From positions 62,001 through 126,000 of the forward strand of contig UWYS01000012.1 in NCBI GenBank assembly GCA_900291925.1: a DNA stretch of 64,000 nucleotides. Direction: 5' to 3'. This DNA is from Thecaphora thlaspeos. Its lineage: Eukaryota > Basidiomycota > Ustilaginomycetes > Urocystidales > Glomosporiaceae. The notes under the pieces were generated by a model that saw nothing but the letters and a program-made list of their open reading frames with translations, was not told where the DNA came from and did no database searches. The position numbers and the translations under genes were made by a program. This document shows, piece after piece, positions 1 through 11,300 of this stretch (within the stretch, counting starts at the first letter, position 1; every line of letters begins with the position of its first letter).

Positions 1-302
1 GGTCGATCGTTGTTGTTGCCGAGCGAGAGGCGACGCGAGAGTTTGGTCAGGGACGATTTGGTGCGGAGCGTCAATTTCGACGGGCGGAGGTCGGTGGTGG
101 CCGAGAATTTCGAGCGATTCACGCCGGTAGTGGCGGCGGCGGCGGGTTGAGACAGAGACCGCATCGAGAAGGCCGAAGTGGACGACGAAGCGGAGGTCGA
201 AAGCGCGCCCAATGAGCGGGAAGGGTGGTGTCGGTCCGGTTGGCGCAGACGAGAGCGATGGCCGAGGCCAGAGTGAGCGGCGGGGGTCGAGTCGAAATTC
301 AT
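1..302 (-). CDS. N-terminal fragment of an unidentified protein, cut by the left window edge
   Basis: On the minus strand a frame stays open from about position 807 to the window edge. From the ATG at 302 it encodes a Ser/Ala/Arg-rich stretch beginning MNFDSTPAAHSGLG and ending, at the edge, in a basic segment with KLSRRLSLGNNNDR. A second in-frame ATG lies at 164. The composition looks like the disordered, basic N-terminus common in fungal regulatory or cytoskeletal proteins. No domain is visible, so no function is proposed. The ATG at 302 is preferred because the DNA just upstream (about 480-540) reads as a pyrimidine-rich leader on this strand. GC-rich DNA gives chance open frames, so the start is uncertain. 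The gene would continue to the left of the window. Confidence 0.45.
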   Translation of the reverse strand, partial: MNFDSTPAAHSGLGHRSRLRQPDRHHPSRSLGALSTSASSSTSAFSMRSLSQPAAAATTGVNRSKFSATTDLRPSKLTLRTKSSLTKLSRRLSLGNNNDR

Positions 303-686
303 CGTCGAGCAGGTTGCAGCCAGGCGGGCATGTCGAGTCGATGCGATGCGATTCGGTGTGGAGCGGTATCGAATGGCGTGGCCAGAGACAGCAGGTGTGG
401 TGGGGAAGCAGGAGGCAGGGGAATGTCGATGACGGCGACGACAACGAGGAGGCAGGACGAGTTCGAGGTTAGGCGTGGGTGGAGAGAAAGACGGGGAGAA
501 AAGAAAGGGGGTCGGTTCGACGTCAGCTGTGGTGTCGCTCGCCGACCCGCCCAAGTTTCGATGGCGCGCACGACCCAATTCGCCCGCTAGTCCCGATGCT
601 TCGGGCGGCTCCCTTCCTGCTGTGCCCCTATTCTGCCCTTCCCGGGCGTCCGCTCTCCTTCTTCGGGACATCGACAACGGCGATGA

Positions 687-712
687 CTCGACCCTCGACC
701 CTCGACCCTCGA
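687..712. repeat. TCGACCC heptamer tandem repeat
   Basis: Three to four direct copies of a CTCGACC unit in a row. Short and non-coding; a likely length-polymorphic site. Confidence 0.7.
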
Positions 713-733
713 TATCGCCCGCGAAGTGACAAA

Positions 734-754
734 GACGACGACGACGACGACGAC
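734..754. repeat. GAC trinucleotide microsatellite
   Basis: Seven consecutive GAC units. They lie outside any supported gene. Confidence 0.8.
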
Positions 755-947
755 TTCTCCAGGCCACCGGCGCGGCTCGCTCGATGGCGCCAGACTGGCC
801 TCGTCCCAGCTGTCAGACTGGGTCGGAACACCCGATGCAGTGCACGGCGACCGAGTGGGGCCGGAGAGCGTCACACGAAAAGGTATAGCGTACCGGCCGT
901 CGACCGTATCGCCGCCTTGCCTGGCCTTGGGTGTTGCCGTGCCAACC

Positions 948-970
948 CTGCTGCTGCTGCTGCTGCTGCT
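948..970. repeat. CTG trinucleotide microsatellite
   Basis: Seven to eight consecutive CTG units in the intergenic region. CTG/CAG tracts recur in this window but elsewhere encode glutamine runs. Confidence 0.8.
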
Positions 971-2555
971 ACTGCGGAACAGGGTGACCTCAGGCAAAGG
1001 TGCCCGACGATTCTGTCCGCACGGAAGCGCTACGATCCCACGTGATCCCTGATGCGATTGCGTCGTCCTGTCTGATACCACATGACGTTTCGTCTCGCGC
1101 TCAAAACGTCCTCAAAGGGGGACGTTGGGAGACCGAACGCTACTCACCATCTGGATTCGACGAGCTGATGGAGGTGTCGCAGTTCATTGTGTTGGCTAGT
1201 CTTTCGCCGTACAGAGAGAGGGTCGACTGGGGGATGGGCGGGGTGTCGGACGGGGGAAGCCGGGCACCCGGTCGACGTTGGGCTTGTTGGAACGGGTGGC
1301 TCGATGGTGTGCGTGATGATTCTTTCACTAAGATTCTTCTGACGGATTCTTTCCAGCAGACAAGGTATATCGCTGCCAAGCTGATGGATGGAAGACGTGC
1401 GGCGCGGGCGAGAGCAATGCGACGTCTACCTCAAAGGACTGGTCAGAGCCGATGAAGCTAAACCCAGGTGGAATGAGGACGAACGGCGGCGAAAAGGGCG
1501 ATGGTGCGGCAGATCGGATCCTCCCGAGGCTCGTCGATGTGACGCAGCAAGAGACGGAGAATAAGGCCGAAGAATCGTGTCGAGATGAAGGGTTCGAGCG
1601 GGGGAGCCGGGTGCGCCGAAGGTGGTGGTGGAGGTGGGGTGGTCGCGAGGAGGGGTCACGGATGGCCGTCGGCGGTCATGTCTGACTCACCTTTGGTGAT
1701 GCGGCGAGCGGTGGCGGTCACGTCTTTCTTGTTAATGATGCGGCCGAGGGCCTGTCCCTCTCATCTCTCCCTGGTCGCTGCCGGCCAACCTGTCGGGCTC
1801 GCGCGCTTGTATTTTTGTCTTGATTTTCCGCTTCCCTTTCGAGGCTGTTGACCCCACACTGGCCAGCGGCAGACTCCAGCCCGCTCTTCGGGCCGTCAGG
1901 ATGCTTGTGGCGAGGCCACCCACGATGGTCGAGGGGCGATGGCGCAGGCAGCGACATCTTCGCTCGACGGACGTCCAGGGCGAGGTGGTCGACCGTAGGC
2001 AGGGTTCATGGTCGCGGACGGTTTTGGATTGACGCCGAGGGGTGGAGCGTGGAGGATGCCCCGTGACGGCAAGCGTAGCGTGGGGTCTCGTTCGCGGCGC
2101 CGGATCGCTGGGATAATCGAGGTGCGTCATTCGACAGGCCGACCGAGGGCGCGCTGAGCTTTCTGTCGCCCAGCGTGCTGGTGGCTGCGCAGCAGAGAGC
2201 CAGGGGCCATCGCGAGCGGGGCAAGCCAGGGAGGCGGACCCTTGTGACCAGAACCGCTCCGAGGCACAGGAGGGACCCGCCAACACAAAAAGGGCGGCAC
2301 CGCTCTTCCCTTCCCTGCTCTGATTCACCACCTCGACCATCCACCATCACATCCATATCCATCCGTGCCGCGCCACGCCGCCCAATCCCTCCAAGGACGC
2401 TCACCGAACAGCCGGACAGCCAGCCAGCCAGCCGACCCCAGCCCGACCTCGCCTCGCCCTGCTTGCCTTAGGCTTCACCGCTTGAGATCCAGCTCGACCA
2501 TCGGTCGACCCCACCACTACCGCACTCCACCAACCCCCCCACCGATTCCATCAAG

Positions 2556-3514
2556 ATGGCTTGGAACGACGACCTCGTCCTCAAGGTGGCCAACATTGTC
2601 ACGTTCATCTTCTTCACCTCGGGCAACGCCTACAGCCACCTGGGTGCCGCCGCTACCCACGGCTCGGGCGCCAAGGAGACCTACCTCACCCCAGAGCAGT
2701 GGCTCTTTGGCGTGTGGGGCCTCATCCACCTCTGCTTCCTCGGCATGCTCTTCTATCAGTTCACCCAGCAGGACTCTGACCACGTCCGCAGCATCGGCTG
2801 GAGGTTCCCTGCCCTGTGCGTCCTCAACTCGGTCTACTCGGGTCTCGTGACCGCCCACGGCGGAGAGAGCCGTATCTACTCGATCCTCGCCTTCGTCGTG
2901 ATGCTCCTCATTGCCGGCGTCGTCTCGCACTGCTACCGCTCGCTCAAAGTCCACCACGGCCGTTCAAATGGCGTCGCGGACGTCCTCTTTATCCACCTTC
3001 CCTTTTCCCTCTACCACGGCCTCGTTGTCGTCCTCCTCTTCATCACCGGCTTCCAGGCCTTTGGCGTCAATGCCCACACCCACCACGCCGGTATCATCAC
3101 AAAGATCCTGGTCTTTCTTGCCCTCCTATTCCTCGAGAGCACCGCCGCCGGGTGAGTGTCGCGATTCGATCCGGCTCCACGTCCGTGGGCCGATCAACCG
3201 AGTGTTGCAGTCCACGTGGTTTTGCCGAGAAGTGACCCTGTGCCATCTTTCCCTCCCTTTCCTCCTCTCTGCCTCGCTCCCTCCCTCGCAGCTACGTCTG
3301 GTATTCGGAGGGCGACGTGGCCGGCGCGACCGTCATCTCGCTGGCGCTGCTCGCCATCTTCCAGCACCAGACGTCGAGCAGGTTCATCCACTGGTCGGCC
3401 CTCGTCTTCTTCATCATCTCGCTCATCGCCGTGCTGCGCGCCGTCATCTCGATCTTCACCTCGCGCAACCGCAGCGCCATCACCGACGAGGAGAGGGCTC
3501 CGCTCGTCGGATAA
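2556..3514 (+). CDS. Conserved fungal multi-span membrane protein (DUF1774- or TspO/MBR-like)
   Basis: Two exons, 2556-3151 and 3292-3514, about 272 residues. The intron begins GTGAGT at 3152 and ends CTCGCAG at 3291. Removing it joins GG|C in frame and lets the protein read on as GYVWYSEGDVAGATVISLAL. The protein has about eight hydrophobic segments with short loops. Notable pieces are YLTPEQWLFGVWGLIHL near residue 50, HLPFSLYHGLVVVLLF near 148, and FQHQTSSRFIHWSALVF near 225. The Trp-rich 'EQWLFGVWGLIHLCFLG' pattern recalls TspO/MBR proteins, and the HLPFSLYHG block recalls fungal DUF1774-type proteins. Both are from memory of the families, so the name is tentative. The tail TDEERAPLVG is cytosolic-looking. 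Start: the first ATG after a C-rich leader, in the context AAGATGG. Function unknown. Confidence 0.85.
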
Positions 3515-4938
3515 GTGGGCGTCGCCCGCGCTTCGCCTCGGCCTACTTATCGACCACGAAAAGATCAGGTGCCAGCGTGGATGAAGGTAGTCGTCTATTT
3601 GCGATGGAGTCGTGACGTATCTTGGTCTCGCTCCTTCTTGGAGGCGGGCTCATACAGAGTCATACGGTCTTCACAGAGAAGGAAGCACTCGCCAGTCCAA
3701 CCGCAACGTTAATCTTGTTTCTCCTCTCCGATTCCTGCATCCCACCTTGCCTTGCTTTCCCCTTACCTGTTACTCGACTTGCGCACAAGCTCTCAAAGCG
3801 GGCTTCCAGGAATCTCTGAAACGTTTTTGGCTCATCGTTGGCTGTGAAGGTGGCATTTGGGATCGATGGCGGATGCGACCCTCGCGCAGGACGGGCTGAA
3901 CATATGTACAGCTGTCGGATATGGATACCTGAACGGTGTAATGCGAGGAAGGGAGCGCCGGGCTAGGGTAGAGTGCGGTGTGGGTATGTCTTACTGCGAG
4001 ACTGGGAGGAGAGAGGGAGGTCAAGGAAAGTGTAGCGGAGGAAACGAGAGCGAGGACGAGGGCTGGTGGACACGCAAGGGGAGAGAGGGAGAAGGTCACG
4101 CCTTCAGAGAGGGTAGAGCTCGTGCGTGAGGGGCGGTAGAGTTTCTCGGCCAGCTCGACGTGCTTCTGGAATTGCGCACAGCCTTGGCCTGGTCTTGATG
4201 GTCCTGCCAGGAGCCGAGCAGGCGGAGACAGGTGGATCAGAGCACCCTCATCGAGCGAGAGGGTCGTCGTGGCGTCGTCCTTTGAGTAAGTTAAGCGTCG
4301 TTGCGGGTCGAGGGGAAAGCGTGGGAAGGAAACACACATCGGCAAAGAGCTACTTTTTCGATAGAGTTGTGAGTGTAGTGTGGAGGCAGAGAGGGGCTGC
4401 CAGCACCTGGCCAGCGCACGAGCCGTGCAGGCTTCCCTTGCGACCACCACCGCTTCTTGCCCGCCCCGCCTCAACGGTTCCTTCCTGCTCCCTACTCATC
4501 CCTCTTCACTTCCACGCAGCGCAATTGATGCACACCAACGCCTGATACAAGATCATGGCTAGCGCTCGCCTCACCCACTTGTGACGACGCAAAGGGCAGC
4601 ACCAGCAGCAGCACGCAACGTTAGCGTCAGCGTCGACCCTCTCCCCACGCCCTTGCTATACTCTGCACCTCGCCCGCCAGACACAAAGGCGCTTCAGCTA
4701 GCACCCAAATTCACGGGCTCCACATCCTCGCAAAGCCGCCATCGATAAAGTAGCAGCCGCGTCCGGAACGCATAGCACAACTTTGCAGCTTTCTCATCAG
4801 TGCATTCTCTCCGTCTCTTCTCTCCCATCCGCCCTGCATTTCCATCTCTGCTATGCCACGAATTAACCAGCCGCGCCCTCAGATTCACAGCCACAGAAGC
4901 TCTCTCGCCGCCCACGCCGCAAGCTCCGGCACTGCACC
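3515..4938. other. Intergenic region and probable leader of the next gene
   Basis: 1.4 kb with no supported gene. A 234-residue minus-strand open frame (4474-3770) is Ser/Leu/Pro-rich without motifs and is judged spurious. The stretch 4560-4938 is C/A-rich without ATG-initiated family homology and probably forms promoter and 5' leader of the gene at 4939. Confidence 0.55.
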
Positions 4939-7900
4939 ATGAACCGCAGCCCGCAGCGTCCAGGCCAAGCGCCGTCTGGCGACGACGGCTCGCTGCGGCG
5001 CAGCCCTCGCAATGCAAAAGGCACCTCGGACGCCGATACCGACGCCCGTCAAGCACCAAAAGCCGAAGCGGTCGCCTACATCCCCGATCCCAGCCTGTCA
5101 AGAGGAGAGCAGATCCGCGCCAAGATCCGCCACGATCTGGAGCAGAGGAAGGCCGCCGAGGCCGCCGCCGCTGCCCGTGCAAACGGCCGTCCGGAAGAAG
5201 CCTCGTCGCCCGAGTACGACAGCGACGACGCCCACCCTGAGCTTCCGACGCTGCAGAGCTACACGAAGAAGAAGAAGGAGGCGGCCTCGCCCGGAAAGCC
5301 AAGCCAGAGCCGCTCTACTAGGCCACGTCGACAGGCGGCCGCCAATCGACCCAGGACGTACGCCATCGATCCGATCGATGAACGCTCCAGGCTGCGCAAG
5401 CATCCCTCCGGCTCAGAGCGCTTCCTCAGCCCCCCCTCGACGTCGGCCTCGGCCAAAGAGCTCAAGACGATGCTCGACCGCAGGTACGCCATGCAGGTGA
5501 TGCTCGAGGAGCGTCTCAAGGAGCAGAAGGGCGCCGCCGAGGGCGAAGGGCGCTTTGCTCGGGCCGACGCCATCGCCCTAGAGCTCAAGCGGGAGGCCGA
5601 CGCCGAGACAGACCTGGCGCTGCGTGAGCACGAGGACGACGCGGTTGACGAGGCCGCAGAGGGCGGGAGGGACGGCCTGCATGCTCTGGGCGACGGCGAC
5701 GATGACCTGCTCGGCGAATCCCTCTACTGGTCGTCGAACGACTCGTGCTCGACGTGCGACTCGTCGTCATCGACGAGCGCTTCGTACGCCAGTGCTCGCG
5801 AGGTGCCGTTGGTCTCTTCGCCTAGCAAGCACCCTTCCAGCAAGCTTATGGTGGACAGCGGCTCGTCGTCGCCTGCACCTTCGGCACCGCTCTCGGCACC
5901 GTCGGCGACATCGGTAGCCGACCTGCCGAGCGAGCAGGCGGCTTCTCCGGCGTCGATTTCGGACGCCGCCCTGGACATGGGCGCGAACGCGCACATGGCC
6001 ATCGTCGACGTCCTCATGTCGAGCGTCGACGACGACTACGAGAGCAAGGCCATTCTCGACATTGTCAAGCGCGACCTCGACCCGGAAGAGGAGCTCGAGA
6101 CCAGCGCGAAGGCGCGGGTGCGCAAGTCGTTCTGGCGCACCTGCCGAGTCAAGCGGCCGCAGCCTGACGACGTGTGTCCGCCGGAAGTGGCGAGGACCGA
6201 CGAGGCCGAGCACGAACAGAGGCAACGGCTGGTGCTGCTGCTCAGCGGCGCGCTTCCGCTGCTTTTTACGACACTTCCCGCCGCCACATCGACGCCGGCT
6301 TCGCTCTGCACTTGGCTGTTCTTCCAGTGGATCCTGTCGGAAAACTTGGAGGTCCGGCAGCGGTCGCACGAGGCCTTCGCCGACATCATGCAGCGCCATA
6401 TCACGGACGAAGCGCGAGAGGGCGTCATCGACGCGATCGCGTCCTGGCTTCCGAGACTGTTCCTCCTGCTAGGCGCCAAGACGGCAACGGTGTGCGACTG
6501 CTTTTCGGTCAGGGACGACCAGCTGGGCACGGCGCCGTCGGCAAGCGTCGCCAAGAAACACCGCGAGGTCGAGCTTAAGGATGGCCTCGACAAGCAAAGG
6601 GTAGGCACAGCGGTGACGACGGCAGTGGCCGCCACCGCGTGGCTGGCGAGGGCCGAGCTCTGGATGATCCTCGGTCGTCTGATGCAGGCGATCCGCGTCA
6701 TCTCGGACAGCTCGCACACCCAGCCGAAGCGATCGAGCGACTACGCCGAAGGCCTCTTTGCCAGCCTCCTGCTGATCCGCTCCGAGCTCCACTACGGCCA
6801 CCTCCGCGACGAGGTCGGCCAAACGCTGACGCAGCTGCTGGTCGAATTCTCGCCATTCTCCATTTCGAACCACATGGGCGGCGACGTCGGTGTCGACTGC
6901 AGCAAGATCTGGAATGTTCTGCGGCGTGAGAGCGTTGAGGGGCGGCTCGAGGTGCTGCGTGCCTTCCCGGCCAACAACTACATCGCGCGGACGATACGGC
7001 GGTGGCTGGCGTGGCGGAGCCTGATGGGGGAGGACGAGGTGGCGGCCCAACGCGGGCTACGCTATGTGATTCCCGAGCTGGGACGGCTGGCCGCCATCAT
7101 CGACCACGCCGATCCGCACTCGCCTTTCTACGTCTCTCCGCCCTCGGAAGATCGCAAGGCCGACGGGCAAAAGACCGACTACGCCGCCCTCTCTGCCACC
7201 ACCGAGCTCCTATCGATCGCGTTGAGTGACGTAGCGCTCCAGATCTGCAAGCCGCAGGGATACGTCGACACGCCCGGCCCAACCCAGTCGCCCTTGAAGC
7301 GCAAGGACCTGGCGAGCCACTCGCGCGCGCTCGATCTCGCGCTGGCACCCTATTCGTTCCTCGAGCCGAAGCGGCGAACGAAGCGGATCGAGTCGCTGCG
7401 CGGCATCGTCGAGCGGCTGAAACAGGTGCAGGCCGAAATCTCGGACCTGAACGACGCGACGCTAGAGAGGGCGAGGGTGAAGGATGCGATGCTCAGGCTC
7501 TACCTGGCGCTCGACTACCAGATCACGATGTACGAGGCCAGACCGCATCGGTGGGAAGAAGAGGGCGGTGGCGGGGCAGGCGGATCGAAGATAGGATTGG
7601 CGGGCAAGGTGCCAACGGCGCTGGATCGAGGGATGACGCAGAAAATGGCAGATACGACGACGACGGGCGGCACGCCTCTGCTCGTGTCCGGTCCAAGTGC
7701 CGGACTCGGGTCGGGCGTCGCCACGACGCCCAGCTTGTCATCGATCAGCACCGACTCGTCCTACATCGGTGGCGCGGCAACGACGACGGAAGGCAAGGGC
7801 TCCACGTCGAGCCTACCTCGATTCGCGCGACCTGAATCACCAACAAAGCAACGCATGGACAGACGTCGGGACAAGTCATGCTCATCCACGCTCATCAGCA

Positions 7901-8364
7901 CATCGACGTCTTCGAAGAAACAGAAGCAGGTGGAGGGAAGGACGACATCACCTTCTCTCGAAGCTTCCTCGCGACCGATCGATAAACGAGCTCGATCCAC
8001 CTCACCCAGCAAGACGGCGAAAAAGTCGAAACTCACCGCCTCCGCCGCCACCGTCGTCGCTGGCGAGGGACAGCGTAAATTGACATCGTTCTTTACAGGT
8101 ACAGCCAGACCGGAAGTCATCGTATCTGCACCTCGATCGAGCTCACCTACGTCGTTGCGTGGAGGAAAGGTGAAAGTTGATTCGGACGATCTCGAAGGAG
8201 GAGGGGAAGACGAGGAGGAAACCACGTCGTCTCGAACGCTTCTTCGAAGTGGGGACGGGAGCGGGAGTAAGAGAACGACGGGAGAGGTTCGAATGCCTGG
8301 ACCACCGCCTAGGAGAGGAGCGGAGGTGGACGGAGAAGGAAAGGGAAGGTTGTCGACCGTTTGA
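4939..8364 (+). CDS. Large nuclear protein with a C-terminal PIP box; possible CANIN (SLF2/FAM178-like) protein
   Basis: Single exon, 1141 residues. Residues 1-350 are disordered, charged and Ser/Pro-rich, with basic clusters. Residues about 355-870 are a helical block beginning AIVDVLMSSVDDDYESKAIL and including CTWLFFQWILSENLEVRQRS. The tail from 870 is again disordered with Lys/Arg nuclear-signal-like patches. Residues 1045-1052 read QRKLTSFF, an exact QxxLxxFF PCNA-interacting (PIP) box. This points to a chromatin protein working at replication or repair sites. The position and helical nature of the central block resemble the CANIN domain found in SMC5/6-recruiting SLF2/FAM178 proteins and common in fungi, but that assignment is from general resemblance only. 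The start ATG follows a pyrimidine-rich leader, and the next methionine is far inside. Alternative: an unrelated PCNA-binding repair factor. Confidence 0.85.
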   Translation: MNRSPQRPGQAPSGDDGSLRRSPRNAKGTSDADTDARQAPKAEAVAYIPDPSLSRGEQIRAKIRHDLEQRKAAEAAAAARANGRPEEASSPEYDSDDAHPELPTLQSYTKKKKEAASPGKPSQSRSTRPRRQAAANRPRTYAIDPIDERSRLRKHPSGSERFLSPPSTSASAKELKTMLDRRYAMQVMLEERLKEQKGAAEGEGRFARADAIALELKREADAETDLALREHEDDAVDEAAEGGRDGLHALGDGDDDLLGESLYWSSNDSCSTCDSSSSTSASYASAREVPLVSSPSKHPSSKLMVDSGSSSPAPSAPLSAPSATSVADLPSEQAASPASISDAALDMGANAHMAIVDVLMSSVDDDYESKAILDIVKRDLDPEEELETSAKARVRKSFWRTCRVKRPQPDDVCPPEVARTDEAEHEQRQRLVLLLSGALPLLFTTLPAATSTPASLCTWLFFQWILSENLEVRQRSHEAFADIMQRHITDEAREGVIDAIASWLPRLFLLLGAKTATVCDCFSVRDDQLGTAPSASVAKKHREVELKDGLDKQRVGTAVTTAVAATAWLARAELWMILGRLMQAIRVISDSSHTQPKRSSDYAEGLFASLLLIRSELHYGHLRDEVGQTLTQLLVEFSPFSISNHMGGDVGVDCSKIWNVLRRESVEGRLEVLRAFPANNYIARTIRRWLAWRSLMGEDEVAAQRGLRYVIPELGRLAAIIDHADPHSPFYVSPPSEDRKADGQKTDYAALSATTELLSIALSDVALQICKPQGYVDTPGPTQSPLKRKDLASHSRALDLALAPYSFLEPKRRTKRIESLRGIVERLKQVQAEISDLNDATLERARVKDAMLRLYLALDYQITMYEARPHRWEEEGGGGAGGSKIGLAGKVPTALDRGMTQKMADTTTTGGTPLLVSGPSAGLGSGVATTPSLSSISTDSSYIGGAATTTEGKGSTSSLPRFARPESPTKQRMDRRRDKSCSSTLISTSTSSKKQKQVEGRTTSPSLEASSRPIDKRARSTSPSKTAKKSKLTASAATVVAGEGQRKLTSFFTGTARPEVIVSAPRSSSPTSLRGGKVKVDSDDLEGGGEDEEETTSSRTLLRSGDGSGSKRTTGEVRMPGPPPRRGAEVDGEGKGRLSTV
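8071..8094 (+). other. PCNA-interacting (PIP) box codons
   Basis: The codons encode QRKLTSFF, residues 1045-1052 of the preceding protein, matching the canonical Q-x-x-[ILM]-x-x-F-F motif. It sits in a basic, Ser/Thr-rich disordered tail, the usual setting of functional PIP boxes. Confidence 0.7.
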
Positions 8365-11300
8365 GAAGGGAAGGTACGTCGTACGGTAGACACACTTGAT
8401 CTATCTGCGACCTGTGGGGGAACCGGGGGGGGTTCACGACGTCGTACGATATCACCAAGGGAATCCGACAAGGCCAGCTAGCTATAGCAGCTGTACTCGT
8501 ACCATGCAGACAGATCAGGGGAGTAGCAAAGCATCTTATCAGCATCTTATCACATCGACATTACGAATATGTCAGATGTGTGCGATATTGGACGTCGCGT
8601 ATGACTGAATTTGACAAACACACAGGGGGGTAGAGTGGGAGAGGGAGAGCGATAGAGGAAGAAAGGAACAAAAGGGAGGGGGGATGATTGGATCACCCCG
8701 CGGTGGTAGGAGGAAGGTTGTTCGGCCATCTCCGAGAATATGCACGTCCACTCACCACCTCGGCATATGGATGACCGTTTTTCCTGGTCCACTCACACTG
8801 ATTGCGCAAGAGGTGGGTCACGCGATCCCGTCCCACCCGCATCGTCGTTGATTTTGCCCTTTTGCACCGTACGTTGTCGTACCGTTGCTCGACGCGGGCT
8901 TGAGAAATTGAGCAGGTACAATCGAGGATGCGATGTTGCGATCGTGCGTACTTGGCTCCGGCACGATACGATGGCGGACGTCATGTCACACCTGTACCGT
9001 ATGTACATACGTGCCTTGTGTCGTCGCCGGTGCGGGGGGAGAGCATGCTAGACATCATCGCGATCCACAGCTCGTGCGGGGTACGTAAGTGGTAGGGAAC
9101 AGTCATCAGCTCCCGAGATACCTAGGATACCTAGGGTACAGCCGCGGCGGCGCGGGACGCTGTCTCGATCGTACATACAGCTCGCATTTCAGTCAGATCC
9201 GTGCGGGAACGGCGAGGTCGAAGCGTCGGATCTAGCGGCTGCAGTGCAAGCCTACAGTAGGCGGGCTGCTGCGGGGTGTGGGGTATGTACACACTGTACA
9301 GCCCTGAGGGTCGAGCTACGGCATGCTGGGCCTGCTGGAAGGTGGCGTCCGAACAACGCTCGGTCAAGTCCGGTATCTGAGGGTGCTGTCATGACCCAGC
9401 TGGCAGAATCGAAGCGCCTCGGCTCCGTGGATCTTGGCGACCCCGGTCCTGCTGCTTGGCACTGTGCGCCATCGTTGGCCCCAGCCTGGCCGTTTGTGCT
9501 CCTCCCTTTGGCTAGCACTCACCTAAGCAAGCAAGTGGGGCGCAGGGCGGAGGCGAGAAGAACAGGCATGTGGCCAAGGAAGCAAAGCTCCGTACGTGTC
9601 AGCGCTCGCCCGCCCTCGCCCTTGCCCTCGCCCTGGTCGTCGTCGTCGCGTTGCGGGTCGTTGTCGCTCGGAAGACGTCGTGCCGAGGACAGGTGGCCTG
9701 TCCACTTGCCGGGAGGAAACGGGAGAGGCTGGCAAGCAGATACAGTACGAGCGAATGGCAGAGCTGCTTGACGCTCCACCACTCTGAGCTTCGGCTCTGG
9801 CGAAAGCGGTAGCGGACAGAGGAGATCACCGCGAGCTGGGCCTGGCCCGATATCCTCCAACAGGGACGGCAAGGCGGCTGCGTGGAGCGAGAGGTGGCGC
9901 TGGGCTCACCTTGAGGGTACGTACAGAGTAGCTGGGCGTTGTAAGGTTGCTGTGGGAAAAGAAGGCATCGTCCAGGAACGAATGCAACGGCGTCAGAAGA
10001 TTGGAGCAGCCGAGCACAAAACACTGTACATACAGTAATTGGATAACGGCGAGGCCAGGAGGAGGAGAGTTGCCTGTCGGGGCGAGAAGAGGCCGATACT
10101 GTATGTAACAGCATGCTGCTGGCTGGCTGGCTGGGTAGCTGGCTGGGTTTCGGACGTCTTGCCACCGGGCGTTGTTTGCCACATGCATGCTTTCCCTGTT
10201 CGTGTGCGCGTCCCAGGCCAACTGCGCTGACAGCGGCGCAGAGAAGCAGGGCTCGGCTTTCATGGTATTGAGGCGGGCGGGCCATGCAGTCAAGGATTTT
10301 TGATTTTTCATCCTCTTTCTTTGTCCCTCAATTTCTTCCTGACCCGCCGAAGAGTGCGGGCTGCCTTTTAACATGTATGCTGGCGGAGCGGAGAGCTCCT
10401 TTTCCTTGACTTGATTCACAGTTCATTTTGAATTTTTTCTTTGAAAGGACGAGGTTGCAAGAGGCAGGCTAGGGGATGGAAACGATTGGCGGGCTTTGCC
10501 CCCGCCCGTATCTATCGCGGCCTCGGCTTATCCGTACACCCAAGCAAAGCCCTCTCGCCGCCGCCGGAAACAGTCGAGCATAGGCAGGGCCGCGTGATAA
10601 CGCTCATGGCGATGGCATGTGGTGTGGCGGCGGAGCAAAGTCTCCGGACGATAGCAACAAGCAACACAAGCTCCTTTACCGTACTCTGTATGTAGCAGCT
10701 GTCTTCAAAAGGCAGGAGAGGCTGGCGGGGCAGCGTCTAGCTGTAAGCGTCGCCTCGACCGTCGCCACCTTCGCACTTTCCTGTTCATACGACGCAACTT
10801 GGAGGGGAGCAGGCAAGCAGGCCGGAAGCGCACCGGGACAGGCGGAAAGCAGGTCCGGCCAGGCGCTCTCCTGACCGCATGCTGGTCCCACCAGTGCGTC
10901 TTATCATCGAGGCCAAGCCGGACGGCTTCAAGCGCAGAGAGGGCGCCGACAAACGGGCAGGGATGTCCGCGTGAGGTCGAGGGGGATGGGACGGGCCTAC
11001 GGCGATTCCCTTCCCATGAGGCGGGACAGCCGGCGTACGTTCCGAATTATATCCGTACGGTCTAGGTTGCCATCCCCCGCCTGCGCCTGCGCCTGCCCTC
11101 TTTTTCTCTCCCTCCTTGGCCCCCCGACGCCGCTCGCCGCTCGCCGCTCGCCGTCCTGGAAGTTTTCGCGTCGCCTCGCCTTGCGCCTCTGGCCGCTCTC
11201 GCTCTCGCTGCCACACGAGCGAGGTCGCTTGCTCGCTCGCTGCCCCCTCTCCTGCGGCCCTCCCTCGCCTCCCTCGTCCTGGTCCGCTTCGCCCCGTTCC

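Larger units (their letters stand above)
303..2555. other. Intergenic region between two divergent genes
   Basis: About 2.25 kb separate the left-edge minus gene from the plus gene at 2556. Open frames here are GC-driven and show no family motif. The last 200 bases before 2556 are C/T-rich on the plus strand, as expected of a leader and promoter. Three short tandem repeats lie at 687-712, 734-754 and 948-970. Nothing else is recognised. Confidence 0.6.

Noticed and set aside
1732..2340. 202-residue minus-strand open frame
   Set aside because: No recognisable domain and overlaps other chance frames in the promoter of the membrane protein gene; GC-rich DNA gives such frames by chance.
3770..4474. 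234-residue minus-strand open frame
   Set aside because: Ser/Leu/Pro-rich, no motif, ends inside the flank of a plus gene, and looks like the complement of purine-rich DNA.
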